Source of the DNA: Flavobacteriales bacterium | GTDB lineage: Bacteria > Bacteroidota > Bacteroidia > Flavobacteriales_G > JALEGO01 | Assembly: GCA_020628935.1 (NCBI GenBank) | Contig: JAHDEG010000004.1 | Coordinates: 149,893 to 213,892 of the forward strand | Direction: 5' to 3' | Length of the DNA stretch: 64,000 nt | Shown: positions 39,186 through 53,400 of the stretch, piece after piece | Numbering within the stretch: position 1 is the first letter of the stretch | Layout: each line of letters opens with the position of its first letter | Made by a program: the position numbers and the translations under genes | The notes under the pieces: model-generated | What the model saw: only the letters and a program-made list of their open reading frames with translations | Told to the model about the DNA's origin: nothing | The model's database searches: none

Positions 39186-41188
39186 TTATAAAATACTCTC
39201 AAAAACTCTATCATCTACTAGGCTAGGCAACGTAATTTTTAAATCAGGTTCGCATTGCATAGCACGTTTTATAGCAGTAATTGCACCTGCATTACGCGCC
39301 CAGCTTCTTCTGGCAATTCCGTTATTTACATCCCAGTGAAGCATAGATTGAATGTTTTCATTAGATTGCTTAGAGCCATCAATTAGCATTCCGAATCCTC
39401 CATTAATAACCTCACCCCAACCTACTCCTCCTCCGTTATGAATAGACACCCAGGTTGCACCTCTAAAACTATCACCAATTACATTTTGAATGGCCATATC
39501 TGCTGTAAAACGAGATCCATCATAAATATTTGATGTTTCTCGGTAAGGAGAATCAGTACCAGAAACATCATGATGATCTCTTCCTAATATAATAGGTGCA
39601 GAAATTTCGCCTAACTTAATGGCTTTATTAAATGCTTGAGCTATTTTCATTCTACCTTCTGCATCTGCATATAATATTCTTGCTTTTGATCCTACAACTA
39701 AATTATTTTGCTTCGCAGATTTAATCCACAGTAAATTATCTTTTAATTGCTGTTGTATTTCTTTATCAGCGGTTAATAACAACTCTTCAATTACCTCAGC
39801 TGCTATTTCATCAGTTTTATCTAAATCATCTTGTAAAGAAGATGAACACACCCACCTAAATGGACCAAAACCATAATCGAAACACATTGGTCCTAATATA
39901 TCTTGAACATAAGAGGGGTATTTAAATTCCTTGCCATCTTCTCCTTTTACATCTGCACCTGCCCTTGATGATTCAAGTAAAAATGCGTTACCATAATCGA
40001 AGAAATACATTCCTTTTTCAGATAATGTATTTATTGCCTTTACGTGTCTTCGTAATGTTGATTGAACTTGATTTTTAAATTCTTTAGGGTTAGCTACCAT
40101 TAAGTTATTTGCTTCTTCATAAGTGTAACCAACAGGATAATACCCACCAGCCCAAGGATTATGTAAGGATGTTTGATCTGACCCTAAATGAACCTGTATA
40201 TTATTATTTACACAGTACTCCCATAGCTCAACTATATTGCCCAAATATGCAAAAGATGTATTATTTTTTTGGGTTTGAGCAGACAATGCGTGTTTAAAAA
40301 GTTCTGGAAGGCTTTCGTAAACCTCATCAACCCAACCTTGCTCTTGCCTTTTATATGCTGCTTTGGGGTTTGTTTCAGCAGTAATACTTACTGCACCTGT
40401 TATTTTAGCTGCCTTTGGTTGCGCACCAGACATTCCTCCCAGACCAGAAGTAATAAAAAGTTTTCCTTTTAAATCTTCTCCATTTTCTGATATTTTTCTA
40501 CCTGCGTTTAATATGGTTATTGTTGTTCCGTGAACGATACCTTGAGGGCCAATATACATGAATGAGCCTGCTGTCATTTGCCCGTATTGAGTAACGCCTA
40601 ATGCATTATATTTTTCCCAATCGTCAGGTTTTGAATAATTAGGTATCATCATACCATTGGTAACAACTACTCTTGGAGCATTTTTATGAGAAGGAAACAA
40701 GCCCATTGGATGCCCAGAATACATTACTAGAGTTTGTTCATTGTTCATTTGAGACAAATACTGCATACAAAGTAAGTACTGCGCCCAGTTTTGAAAAACA
40801 GCACCATTGCCACCATAGGTAATTAGCTCATCTGGATGTTGAGCTACCGCATGATCTAAATTATTAGATATCATTAACATTATTGCGGCTGCTTGTTTAC
40901 TTTCGGCAGGAAAATCATTGATTGAACGAGCGGTTATTTTATAATTAGGCTTAAAACTATACATATATATACGACCATATTTTTGAAGTTCGTGATAAAA
41001 CTCTTTCGCGAGTTCTTTGTGAAATTTTTGAGGAAAATACCTTAATGCATTTTGTATAGCTAAAACCTTTTCATCCTTAGTTAAAATTTGTTTTCTTATT
41101 GGGGCGTGATTAACCTTAGAATCTAAGTCTTGCTTTGGAGGAAGTTCGCTAGGAATTCCTTGTAAAATTTGATCTTTAAAAGACTGCA

Positions 41189-41189
<1 letters not shown>
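39186..41189 (-). CDS. hutU: Urocanate hydratase
   Basis: ITYGGNGAVFQNWAQYLLCMQYLSQM, MYSGHPMGLFPSHKNAPRVVVTNGMMIPNY, HNGGGVGWGEVINGGFGMLIDGS. Confidence 0.96.
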
Positions 41190-42549
<1,360 letters not shown>

Positions 42550-42567
42550 ACTGCTTCAAAATTACGA

Positions 42568-42575
42568 TATCTTTG
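42568..42575 (+). promoter_or_regulatory. -7-like element TATCTTTG upstream of rlmN
   Basis: TAnnTTTG match just before ATG 42580. Confidence 0.45.
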
Positions 42576-42579
42576 TAAG

Positions 42580-43620
42580 ATGAATAGGGTTAAACCTGAT
42601 ATTAGAACGTTATCTATTAAGCAAATAGGGACATTTTTAGAAGAAAAGGGCGAAAAAGCATTTAGGGCTAAGCAAATTGATGAATGGTTATGGAAAAAAT
42701 CTGCTCGAAATTTTGCAGATATGACCAACCTATCTACAGCTTTAAGAGCTTTACTTGAAGAAAACTTTTCTTTTAAAACTGCTAGCATAAATAACAGCCA
42801 AGTTAGTAATGATAGAACTATTAAAGCTGCTGTTAAGTTATTTGATGGAAATTTTGTAGAAAGTGTTTTAATTCCTACTAAAAGTAGAGTTACTGCTTGT
42901 ATTTCTTCACAAGTTGGCTGCAGTTTAACTTGTGCTTTTTGCGCCACTGGTAAAATGGATAGAAAACGAAATTTAACTGTTGGTGAAATTTATGACCAAG
43001 TGGTTTTAATTAAAAACCTGGCTAAAGAACAATACAATCAGCAGTTAACTAACATAGTGTATATGGGAATGGGTGAACCATTACTTAACTACAAAAATGT
43101 TATTGAGTCTGTTGAAAAAATAACTTCCGACAAAGGTTTAGGAATGTCGCCAAGTAGAATTACAATTTCTACTGCTGGAATTGCCAAAATTATGAAGAAA
43201 TGTGGCGATGATAATGTAAAATTTAATCTTGCTTTATCTCTTCATGCTGCGAATGATAAGAAAAGGAATAAAATTATGCCCATTAATGAGTCTAATTCTT
43301 TAGTTGAATTAGGTGAGGCAATTAAGTATTATCATGAAAAAACAGGCAACCGAATGTTTTATGAGTATATTATTTTTAAAGATTTTAATGATACTTTAAT
43401 GGATGCGCAAGAACTTGCTGAATTTTGCAAAATATCTCCCTGCAAAATAAATATTATTGAATACAACTCTATTGATGATGGAGAGTTTCAGCAAGCAGAT
43501 ATTAAAAAAGTGGATGCTTTTGCTGATTATTTGACTTCAAAAAACCTTATCGTTAATGTTAGAAGAAGTAGAGGTAAAGATATTGATGCTGCCTGCGGAC
43601 AATTAGCCAATAAAAGCTAG
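42580..43620 (+). CDS. rlmN: 23S rRNA (adenine2503-C2)-methyltransferase (radical SAM)
   Basis: CISSQVGCSLTCAFCATGKMDRKRNLT (CxxxCxxC), NIVYMGMGEPLLNYKNV; ATG 42580 preferred over track start 42535. Confidence 0.96.
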   Translation: MNRVKPDIRTLSIKQIGTFLEEKGEKAFRAKQIDEWLWKKSARNFADMTNLSTALRALLEENFSFKTASINNSQVSNDRTIKAAVKLFDGNFVESVLIPTKSRVTACISSQVGCSLTCAFCATGKMDRKRNLTVGEIYDQVVLIKNLAKEQYNQQLTNIVYMGMGEPLLNYKNVIESVEKITSDKGLGMSPSRITISTAGIAKIMKKCGDDNVKFNLALSLHAANDKKRNKIMPINESNSLVELGEAIKYYHEKTGNRMFYEYIIFKDFNDTLMDAQELAEFCKISPCKINIIEYNSIDDGEFQQADIKKVDAFADYLTSKNLIVNVRRSRGKDIDAACGQLANKS

Positions 43621-43628
43621 TATTACTA

Positions 43629-43894
43629 ACCTGAGTTCGACTTATAATATGCTTTCAGAACCATTTAAAATAGTGGAGTTTTAATTTTTATTGACGTGGG
43701 ATTAACTGGTTAATTCGAGGAAACAAAGAGTAAAAGGCTGCATTTTAAATGGTTTCCGCAAGCGGATTTGTTTCTAAAGTGCTTCTTCCTCGTTTTAATT
43801 ATATCGAAATAGCTTTGCTATCTCTTCATAATCAAGCCTTGAAGAAATACCTTAATAACTCAAACTGAAAGCTCATTATAAGTCGAACTCAGGT
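43629..43894. mobile_element. MITE-like non-autonomous element, 266 bp
   Basis: TIRs ACCTGAGTTCGACTTATAATATGCTTTCAG (43629-43658) and CTGAAAGCTCATTATAAGTCGAACTCAGGT (43865-43894), 28/30 complementary; TSD TACTA at 43624-43628 and 43895-43899; no substantial ORF inside. Confidence 0.9.
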
Positions 43895-43896
43895 TA

Positions 43897-44319
43897 CTAT
43901 ATAACAGGCAACACTTTTTTTCTATTAATGCTGTTATAATATATTTCTGTAGCTATATCTGTTACTGGTAACTGGCAATCTCTTGTTGTAGAAACCTTTT
44001 CTTCTATACAGTTAAATGTAACAATTTTGGTTCCTGAATGGCAAAAACCTTCTTCATCTGCTATTGTGAAATCTAAGTATTTGTTTCCATCTAACGTAAA
44101 TTTCTCCACTAAAATACATTTGTCTTTTAATTCTAGATTATTTCTGTATTCATTATTAAATTTTGCGATTTTGTTTTTCACCCAGTTCGATGAATTTGAA
44201 AAATTTTCATACTCTTCTGAGCATATATCAACTTTTGCAGATACTCCATCACACCCAGAATTTGACATAAGAAGCAACATTGAAAATAAATTAATTACCC
44301 GTACTATTAACTGCCCCAT
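43897..44319 (-). CDS. Hypothetical lipoprotein
   Basis: MGQLIVRVINLFSMLLLMSNSGCDG signal with Cys; no family recognised. Confidence 0.55.
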   Translation of the reverse strand: MGQLIVRVINLFSMLLLMSNSGCDGVSAKVDICSEEYENFSNSSNWVKNKIAKFNNEYRNNLELKDKCILVEKFTLDGNKYLDFTIADEEGFCHSGTKIVTFNCIEEKVSTTRDCQLPVTDIATEIYYNSINRKKVLPVI

Positions 44320-44463
44320 TAGATTGAATTTACTATGCAAACATAGCTTTTGAACAAATACAGTAAAAGTATATTTAAAACACTTAACATTTAGTTAATA
44401 CTGAACCATTAGATCTAAGCTTAGTAATTGATGTAAAAGGGTAATTGAGATAGAGAATGCTTC

Positions 44464-44509
44464 AAAAAAAATGCCCTCTCAAAAACGCGTTGCGTTTTTG
44501 AGAGGGCAT
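44464..44509 (-). terminator. Rho-independent terminator of groL
   Basis: 18-bp perfect stem ATGCCCTCTCAAAAACGC-gtt-GCGTTTTTGAGAGGGCAT (44471-44509); on the minus strand followed by a 7-T run. Confidence 0.93.
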
Positions 44510-44532
44510 GTATTAAATTAAAAAATGATTCT

Positions 44533-46456
<1,924 letters not shown>

Positions 46457-46615
46457 AAATTGAACATTTAAAATATTAAACAATGTTTGTTGATTGCTTA
46501 ATAACATTTTCTATGCCAATGCCTATTTACAGAAAATGAACAGACAAAAATGCTGAAAAGATGAGATAAGAAGGAAATAAATGTCAGCTAAATGACATTG
46601 TGACAGAGGTTAATA

Positions 46616-46972
46616 TTACTGCTGTGGTGCAGGATTAATATCTGAAGCAGAGGGTGATGGCAAACTATTAACATCTACATCAGGGGTAATTGCTCCATTT
46701 TCATCGATATACTCTTGCACCGCTCCTCTTTTAACTTCCTCACTGTTAGTGCTAGATGTTACATTAATAGTAGATATAAGACAAAGAACAACCAATGTAA
46801 TTATTAGTCCCCAAGTTATTTTTTCTATCTCAGAACTCGCTTTTACACCTGCAACTTGAGTTACCGAACCCATTCCTTCTGCTAATCCTCCTCCTTTAGA
46901 GTTTTGAATTAATACAGTTACACACAATAGTAGGCAAACGATGATTATAAGTATAGTTAGTAAGATAGTCAT
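46616..46972 (-). CDS. secG: Preprotein translocase subunit SecG
   Basis: Two TM segments around VLIQNSKGGGLAEGMGS. Confidence 0.93.
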   Translation of the reverse strand: MTILLTILIIIVCLLLCVTVLIQNSKGGGLAEGMGSVTQVAGVKASSEIEKITWGLIITLVVLCLISTINVTSSTNSEEVKRGAVQEYIDENGAITPDVDVNSLPSPSASDINPAPQQ

Positions 46973-47775
46973 TTCTTGAGCTTTTGAATTTGTTTTATTT
47001 TCGATGCAAAATAATGCTTTTTTTCTGGAACTAGCAAGCTAAGCTTTTCATAAGACCAAATTGCCCTATCAAAATCACCTTGTTTTTTATAAATTTCAGC
47101 TAAAGTTTCTGAAACTACATCCTCTTTTTGTTCCAAGCTCCTTTTAGCCATAACAGACGCTGAATAAAACTCTGCCTTACGTTTGGCAAGGGCTTCAAAC
47201 TTGAATTCTTTTAAACCCTCCGCCCCTTTTAATGGTCTTTTTGCTTTGGGAGATTCTATTTGAGTACTTACTAGCCAGTCCGAAAAAGTTCTCTTTTTAC
47301 CTTCTTGTAAAATTTCTTTAGAAATTTCTTTTTTAACAGATGCTACTTTTTTCTCTTCTGATTCATTTACCTTACTTTCAGTTTCAGGTAATGTTTTTTT
47401 AGAAGGAGTTTGTAAGGAATATTGTTTTGAAATTAGCTCTACTGCATATTCCTGTTCAAGCTTACTTAATGAATTTTCCGCGAGCTTTTCTGGTACTTCG
47501 GTTTTTTCTTCTCTAACTCCAGTATTTACATCTAAGTAAATAAAATCATATAGCTTTTCTCTATTAAGAACACTAATTGCATGAAAAGAAAACTGATTTT
47601 CAAAATCAATATAATCTAACTTTTGCTTTGCTTTTAAACATAACGTGTGAAGGATTGAGCTGTAAGGATATTTCTCAACTAAATTCTCCAGAACAAGAAC
47701 ATCAGCATCTGAATACGCATTCCCAGCATCAAATAACTTATAAAAATCTGATTTTGATTTAATTTCACTCATCAT
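46969..47775 (-). CDS. Hypothetical protein with C-terminal TPR-like motif
   Basis: ETLAEIYKKQGDFDRAIWSYEKLSLLVPEKKHYFASKIKQIQKLK; between secG and lptE. Confidence 0.75.
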   Translation of the reverse strand: MMSEIKSKSDFYKLFDAGNAYSDADVLVLENLVEKYPYSSILHTLCLKAKQKLDYIDFENQFSFHAISVLNREKLYDFIYLDVNTGVREEKTEVPEKLAENSLSKLEQEYAVELISKQYSLQTPSKKTLPETESKVNESEEKKVASVKKEISKEILQEGKKRTFSDWLVSTQIESPKAKRPLKGAEGLKEFKFEALAKRKAEFYSASVMAKRSLEQKEDVVSETLAEIYKKQGDFDRAIWSYEKLSLLVPEKKHYFASKIKQIQKLKK

Positions 47776-48276
47776 TTACCAATCACCAACTGCCTTATTA
47801 AAAATATCTTGTACAAGCTGAGCATTAATTTCTTCAATTAATTGATCCTCAATTCCTGCTAACTCTTGATTATTATCAAAATCAAAAAAACGTGTAAACC
47901 TAGACTCGTAATTAGATTCAGGATGTTTTGAGTTTACAAAATTTACATTTACAGTAATACTTAATCTATTTTTTGCAGCAACCTCATCTCCTGTAACACC
48001 TATAGGGTCAACCTTATAATTTGTTATTGCTCCAGAAAAATGCAAATCTCCTCCTTCAGAAACAATGGCTAGTCGTGTTTGCTCTAAAAAAACATCTTTT
48101 AAATCTTCTGTAAAAGTTTGACTTAATGTAGGGGGTGAAAGCGTTGCGACAGAGTTAAAATATTCGACCGAAAACGTATTTACATCTTCAGGAATGCTTG
48201 CGCCTGTAAAAGAATACTTAATGGTATTGCAACTAAAGAATATAAATACAAGAAAGATAATTAAGGCCTTATTCAT
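47776..48276 (-). CDS. lptE: LptE family LPS-assembly lipoprotein
   Basis: Lipobox FFSC, NTIKYSFTGASIPEDVNTFSVEYF...FTEDLKDVFLEQTRLAIVSEGGDLHFSGAITNY. Confidence 0.85.
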   Translation of the reverse strand: MNKALIIFLVFIFFSCNTIKYSFTGASIPEDVNTFSVEYFNSVATLSPPTLSQTFTEDLKDVFLEQTRLAIVSEGGDLHFSGAITNYKVDPIGVTGDEVAAKNRLSITVNVNFVNSKHPESNYESRFTRFFDFDNNQELAGIEDQLIEEINAQLVQDIFNKAVGDW

Positions 48277-49511
48277 TACTTTAACTCGTATTCTTTAATT
48301 TTTCTATACAATGTTCGCTCAGATATTCCCAGCTCCTTAGCGGCATTTTTTCTCCTCCCTCGATGTTTCACAAGTGCTTTCCTAATTAATTCTTTTTCTT
48401 GGTCTTCAATAGATAGGGATTCCTCTACCTCCATATGATGTTGAAAAGAATCGTCAACATTACTTACACTATTTGATTTTATCGTATTGGGATTATAAAC
48501 TATTGGAGACAAAACAGAAGGTATCTCAGACATATCAGCGTTTAATTCTTCAATGATTTGTTGGCTATTTTCAATATTATCGCCACCACTTTGCATGATT
48601 TTTGAAACCAGTGACTTTAATTCATGAACGTCTTTTTTCATTTCAAAAAGTACTTTATATAAAATATCTCTTTCAGAAAATTCATTACTCCCTATTTTTT
48701 CATCAACCACCATAGGTAAATTAGAACTAGAGGAATTAGGCAAATATTTAATTAAAATTTCAGGTGTTATTAGCCGGTCTTTTTCAATGATGGATAATTG
48801 CTCAGCTATGTTTTTAAGTTGTCGAATATTTCCGGGCCAGGGGTAATTGCTTAAAACCGAAATGGCATCTTCACTCAACTTTATGCCAGGCATCCTATAT
48901 TTCTGAGCAAAATCAGATGCAAACTTTCTAAACAATAAGTGAATATCCTCTTTCCTGTTTTTTAAACTAGGAAGGTTTATTGGAACTGTATTTAACCTAT
49001 AATATAAATCTTCTCGAAATTTATTCTTTTTAATTGCTTCGGGTATATTAACATTGGTGGCTGCCACAATTCGAACATCAGTTTTTAAAACTTTTGACGA
49101 GCCAACCTTAATATATTCACCTGTTTCCAAAACACGAAGTAACTTAACTTGAGTTTGAATAGGCAATTCAGCCACCTCATCTAGAAAAACAGTCCCATTA
49201 TTAGCTTCTTCAAAATAACCCTTACGTGCACCTTGAGCACCAGTAAAAGAACCTTTTTCATGACCAAACAATTCTGAATCAATAGTACCCTCTGGTATTG
49301 CTCCGCAATTTACCGCAATGTAAGAATTGTGCTTTCTAGAGCTTAATGAATGAATTATTTGTGGCATTATCTCCTTCCCTACACCACTTTCACCAGTAAT
49401 TAAAACCGATAAATCTGTTGGCGCTACACTCATGGCAGTTTCTATAGCTCGATCTAATAACATTGATCGACCAATAATACCAAAACGCTGTTTAATCTGC
49501 TGTACTTCCAT
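48276..49511 (-). CDS. Sigma-54-dependent AAA+ transcriptional regulator
   Basis: Walker A GESGVGKE, GAFTGA loop variant GSFTGAQGARKGYFEEANNGTVFLDEV; C-terminal HTH ELGISERTLYRKIKEYEL. Start refined to 49511. Confidence 0.93.
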   Translation of the reverse strand: MEVQQIKQRFGIIGRSMLLDRAIETAMSVAPTDLSVLITGESGVGKEIMPQIIHSLSSRKHNSYIAVNCGAIPEGTIDSELFGHEKGSFTGAQGARKGYFEEANNGTVFLDEVAELPIQTQVKLLRVLETGEYIKVGSSKVLKTDVRIVAATNVNIPEAIKKNKFREDLYYRLNTVPINLPSLKNRKEDIHLLFRKFASDFAQKYRMPGIKLSEDAISVLSNYPWPGNIRQLKNIAEQLSIIEKDRLITPEILIKYLPNSSSSNLPMVVDEKIGSNEFSERDILYKVLFEMKKDVHELKSLVSKIMQSGGDNIENSQQIIEELNADMSEIPSVLSPIVYNPNTIKSNSVSNVDDSFQHHMEVEESLSIEDQEKELIRKALVKHRGRRKNAAKELGISERTLYRKIKEYELK

Positions 49512-49513
49512 AT

Positions 49514-50896
49514 TTAACCCACAATTTCTCCCATCAACGTAGCGGGAGTGCAACTCTGTATTTTTACTTGAACGTAATCTCCTCTTTTAGAATCTTGCTT
49601 AGGAAAAATAACAACAGCATTTTGAGAGTTTCTTCCATAATTATGTTCTGATGAACGTTTAGAGACTCCCTCAACTAAAACTTCCTGAGTAAGACCTACC
49701 TGTCTTTTTGTGCTTGCATGTCCGTGCTCGCTTTGTAAGTTAATCACTTCTGTTAATCGAGACTTTTTTAATTCAAGAGGAACATCATCTTCAAATTTTC
49801 TCTCCGCTAAAGTTTTCGGTCTTTCCGAGTAAAAAAACATGTAAGCAAAATCGTACTTAACCTCCTTCATTAAAGAAAGTGTATCATTAAATTCTTCTTC
49901 ATTTTCTCCACAAAAACCTGTAATAATATCAGTTGAAACAGCACACTCAGGTATAATTCTTCTTATTGCTTTCATACGATCTAAATACCACTCTCGAGTA
50001 TACCCTCTATTCATTCGCTTCAACACATCAGAATTACCTGATTGTACAGGCAAATGAATATAGTTGCAAATATTTTCATACTTTGCCATAGTATGTAAAA
50101 CATCATCCGTCATATCTTTTGGGTGAGAGGTACTAAAACGCACTCGCAAATTCTTATCAACAAGGGCAACTTTTTCTAAAAGACCTGCAAAATTGGTTGT
50201 CTCTTCATTTTCGTTTTTAATGTTTCCTTTACTGTCTATATTCCAACGATAAGAATCTACGTTTTGTCCTAAAAGAGTAACCTCCTTATAACCGCTAGCA
50301 AATAAATCTGTACATTCTTTTACAATGGTTTCCGGTGACCGACTTCGTTCTCTTCCTCTCGTAAATGGAACGACACAAAATGAACACATATTATCGCAAC
50401 CACGCATTATGGAAACAAAAGCTGTAACACCATCTTGGTTCATCCTTACCGGATTAATATCCGCATAGGTTTCTTCCCTTGAGAGAAGTACGTTAACCGC
50501 CTTTTGCCCTGTTTCAACCTCTTCAATTAAATTCGGTAAATCTCGGTAAGCATCTGGCCCAACAACTAAATCAACTAGTTTTTCCTCATCTAGTAACTTA
50601 GACTTAAGACGTTCGGCCATACAGCCAAGCACCCCAACTTTTAACGTCTTATTTCTTTTTTTCTTCCCTTTAAGATGCGTTAACCTGTTTCTTACTCGCT
50701 GCTCAGCATTATCTCTAATAGCGCAAGTATTTAAAAGAATTAAATCAGCATCATCTTCAACCTTAGTAATAGAAAATCCTTTCTCTGTTAGTATTGATGC
50801 AACAATTTCACTGTCAGAAAAATTCATCTGACAGCCATAGCTTTCAATTAAAAATTTCTTGCCATTACTAACACCTTTCAGTTTTTCTTTTTCCAT
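49514..50896 (-). CDS. miaB: tRNA-2-methylthio-N6-dimethylallyladenosine synthase
   Basis: [19 protein letters not shown]; radical [38 protein letters not shown]. Start refined to 50896. Confidence 0.96.
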   Translation of the reverse strand: MEKEKLKGVSNGKKFLIESYGCQMNFSDSEIVASILTEKGFSITKVEDDADLILLNTCAIRDNAEQRVRNRLTHLKGKKKRNKTLKVGVLGCMAERLKSKLLDEEKLVDLVVGPDAYRDLPNLIEEVETGQKAVNVLLSREETYADINPVRMNQDGVTAFVSIMRGCDNMCSFCVVPFTRGRERSRSPETIVKECTDLFASGYKEVTLLGQNVDSYRWNIDSKGNIKNENEETTNFAGLLEKVALVDKNLRVRFSTSHPKDMTDDVLHTMAKYENICNYIHLPVQSGNSDVLKRMNRGYTREWYLDRMKAIRRIIPECAVSTDIITGFCGENEEEFNDTLSLMKEVKYDFAYMFFYSERPKTLAERKFEDDVPLELKKSRLTEVINLQSEHGHASTKRQVGLTQEVLVEGVSKRSSEHNYGRNSQNAVVIFPKQDSKRGDYVQVKIQSCTPATLMGEIVG

Positions 50897-51059
50897 CAAT
50901 ACTACTTTAATTAATTGCACAAAGCTATTAGTTTTTAAGAGCATGTCAAAATGACATCGATATAAATCTCTGCTTTATTATGTAATTAAAAATTTTAATT
51001 AAACATAAATTGCTTTTACACATTTAATAATATTGTTGAGCTTAATTTAGCTGTTTGTA

Positions 51060-51067
51060 TACCTTTG
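51060..51067 (+). promoter_or_regulatory. -7-like element TACCTTTG upstream of topA, with TTG at 51036
   Basis: TTG-N21-TACCTTTG, close to the Bacteroidota TTTG/TAnnTTTG consensus. Confidence 0.5.
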
Positions 51068-51089
51068 TGGATATTCAAATTATAACTTT

Positions 51090-53399
51090 ATGAATTTAGT
51101 CATAGTAGAGTCACCCGCCAAAGCCAAGACCATTGAAGGTTTTTTAGGTAAAGATTTCACAGTAAAATCTAGTTTCGGACATGTTAGAGACTTGGCAAAA
51201 AAAGGAATCGCTATCGACATAGAAAATGGATTTATTCCTGATTATGCTGTTTTGGCCGACAAAAAAGACCTTGTAAAAGAGTTAAAAAAATTATCTGCAA
51301 AAGCAGATGTTGTTTGGCTAGCAACGGATGAGGATCGTGAGGGAGAAGCCATATCATGGCATCTTTTCGAGGCATTGAAGTTGAAGGAAGAAAAAACAAA
51401 ACGTATTGTTTTTAACGAGATCACTAAAAGCGCGATTTTAAAGGCCATTGAAAACCCAAGAACTATCAACAAACAACTTGTTGATGCACAACAAGCAAGA
51501 AGAGTACTTGATAGATTAGTTGGATTTGAGCTTTCACCTGTATTATGGAGAAAAGTTAAGCCATCACTATCTGCAGGTAGAGTACAGTCTGTTTCCGTTA
51601 GACTAATAGTTGATCGGGAAAAAGAAATTCTAAGTTTCAAATCTGACACATATTATAAGACAACAGCAACTTTTTTAAATTCGGAAGGAACTATTTTCCA
51701 AGCAGAATACGACAAAAAACTGAAGAAGAAAAATGAAGTTAATTCTTTATTAGAGAATTGCTTAAACGCTAACTTTAAAGTATCCTCCTTAATAACCAAA
51801 CCCTCTAAGAGATCTCCAGCTGCGCCATTTACCACATCAACACTTCAACAAGAGGCTAGTAGAAAACTCGGGTATTCTGTAACTCAGACCATGGTTGTGG
51901 CACAAAAGCTTTATGAAGCTGGAAAAATAACGTACATGAGAACAGATTCTGTTAATTTATCTGACACAGCTATTAACGGAGCCAAAGATCAAATTACGAC
52001 CATGTATGGCTCTGAGTACTCAGAAGTTAGACAGTACAAGGTGAAAAATAAAGGAGCCCAAGAGGCACACGAAGCTATTAGACCTGTGCATCTTGACAAG
52101 CCAGACCTGGGGGACGATAACGACCTTAACCGTTTGTATAAACTTATTTGGAAAAGAACTATCGCATCACAAATGAGTGACGCACAACTTGAAAAAACTA
52201 CAGCGAAAATTGAAGGATCATCTGTAAACGGAATGTTTGTTGCAAGAGGAGAGATGATAAAGTTTGAAGGATTCCTAAAAGTTTATAAAGAATCAACAGA
52301 CAATGAAGACGATGATGAACAAAAATCTATGCTTCCAACCCTTTCTGAAGGACTCGAATTAGAAAGCAACAAAATTGAATCTACTCAAAAATTCACCAAT
52401 CATCCCGCAAGATATACCGAAGCTAGTTTAGTTAAAAAATTAGAAGAAAATGGAATTGGAAGACCATCTACATATGCACCAACCATATCTACAATTCAAA
52501 AAAGAGGGTATGTTGTAAAAGAAAGTAGAGACGGTAAGCCAAGAGAGTTTGAGGTTCTAACACTATCGAATAAAAAAATAAGCTCTGAAATTAAGACTGA
52601 AAATGCTGGAGCAGAAAAAAACAAACTCTTTCCAACAGATATAGGCATTGTTGTAACCGACTTTTTGGTTGAGAATTTCAGCAAGGTTCTTGATTATAAT
52701 TTCACTGCAGATGTAGAGAAGCAATTTGATATTATAGCAGACGGGGAGCTAGATTGGAACAACATGATTTCTTCATTTTACAAGCCATTTCACGAAACAG
52801 TAGAATATGCACTTGAACATTCAGAAAGTGCCAGAGGTGAAAAACTATTAGGTGTAGATCCCAAAACAGGAAAAAATGTTTGGGTTAAAATAGGAAAATA
52901 TGGACCTATTGTACAACTAGGTGACACCGAAGCCGAAGAAAAACCAAAGTTTGCTAGTTTAATTGGCGAAATGACCTTAGCCAATATAACTCTAGAACAA
53001 GCTTTAAGCCTGTTAAATTTACCCTTAGAAATTGGAGAGTATCAAGACGAGAAAGTAACCGCATCAATAGGCCGGTTTGGTCCTTACATAAAATATAAAA
53101 GCAAATTTTATTCACTGGGTAAGGAAGGTGATATCTTTAATACATCTTTAGATGATGCCATTGAAGTAATTAAAATTAAAGACGAAGCCGATAAAAATAA
53201 ATTTATAAATGAATTTGAATCTGTTGATCCTCCTATATCTGTACTAAATGGAAGATACGGACCTTATATAAAGCAAGGAAAAAAGAATTACAAAATCCCT
53301 AAAGATCAAGAGCCAAAAGACCTTACTTTAGAAGATTGCTTAAAAATAATTAAAACACCACCCGCTAAAAAGAAGGCAAAAGCCAAGAAAAAGAAATAA
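51090..53399 (+). CDS. topA: DNA topoisomerase I
   Basis: NLVIVESPAKAKTIEGFLGKDF, ATDEDREGEAISWHLFEAL, SAGRVQSVSVRLIVDRE, ITYMRTDSVNLSD; C-terminal GRYGPYIK repeats. Confidence 0.97.
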   Translation: MNLVIVESPAKAKTIEGFLGKDFTVKSSFGHVRDLAKKGIAIDIENGFIPDYAVLADKKDLVKELKKLSAKADVVWLATDEDREGEAISWHLFEALKLKEEKTKRIVFNEITKSAILKAIENPRTINKQLVDAQQARRVLDRLVGFELSPVLWRKVKPSLSAGRVQSVSVRLIVDREKEILSFKSDTYYKTTATFLNSEGTIFQAEYDKKLKKKNEVNSLLENCLNANFKVSSLITKPSKRSPAAPFTTSTLQQEASRKLGYSVTQTMVVAQKLYEAGKITYMRTDSVNLSDTAINGAKDQITTMYGSEYSEVRQYKVKNKGAQEAHEAIRPVHLDKPDLGDDNDLNRLYKLIWKRTIASQMSDAQLEKTTAKIEGSSVNGMFVARGEMIKFEGFLKVYKESTDNEDDDEQKSMLPTLSEGLELESNKIESTQKFTNHPARYTEASLVKKLEENGIGRPSTYAPTISTIQKRGYVVKESRDGKPREFEVLTLSNKKISSEIKTENAGAEKNKLFPTDIGIVVTDFLVENFSKVLDYNFTADVEKQFDIIADGELDWNNMISSFYKPFHETVEYALEHSESARGEKLLGVDPKTGKNVWVKIGKYGPIVQLGDTEAEEKPKFASLIGEMTLANITLEQALSLLNLPLEIGEYQDEKVTASIGRFGPYIKYKSKFYSLGKEGDIFNTSLDDAIEVIKIKDEADKNKFINEFESVDPPISVLNGRYGPYIKQGKKNYKIPKDQEPKDLTLEDCLKIIKTPPAKKKAKAKKKK

Positions 53400-53400
53400 T

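Noticed and set aside
49514-49553. Overlap of miaB and sigma-54 regulator genes as in the ORF track
   Set aside because: The ATG at 49511 begins a conventional protein (MEVQQIKQRFGIIGRS) and removes the overlap.
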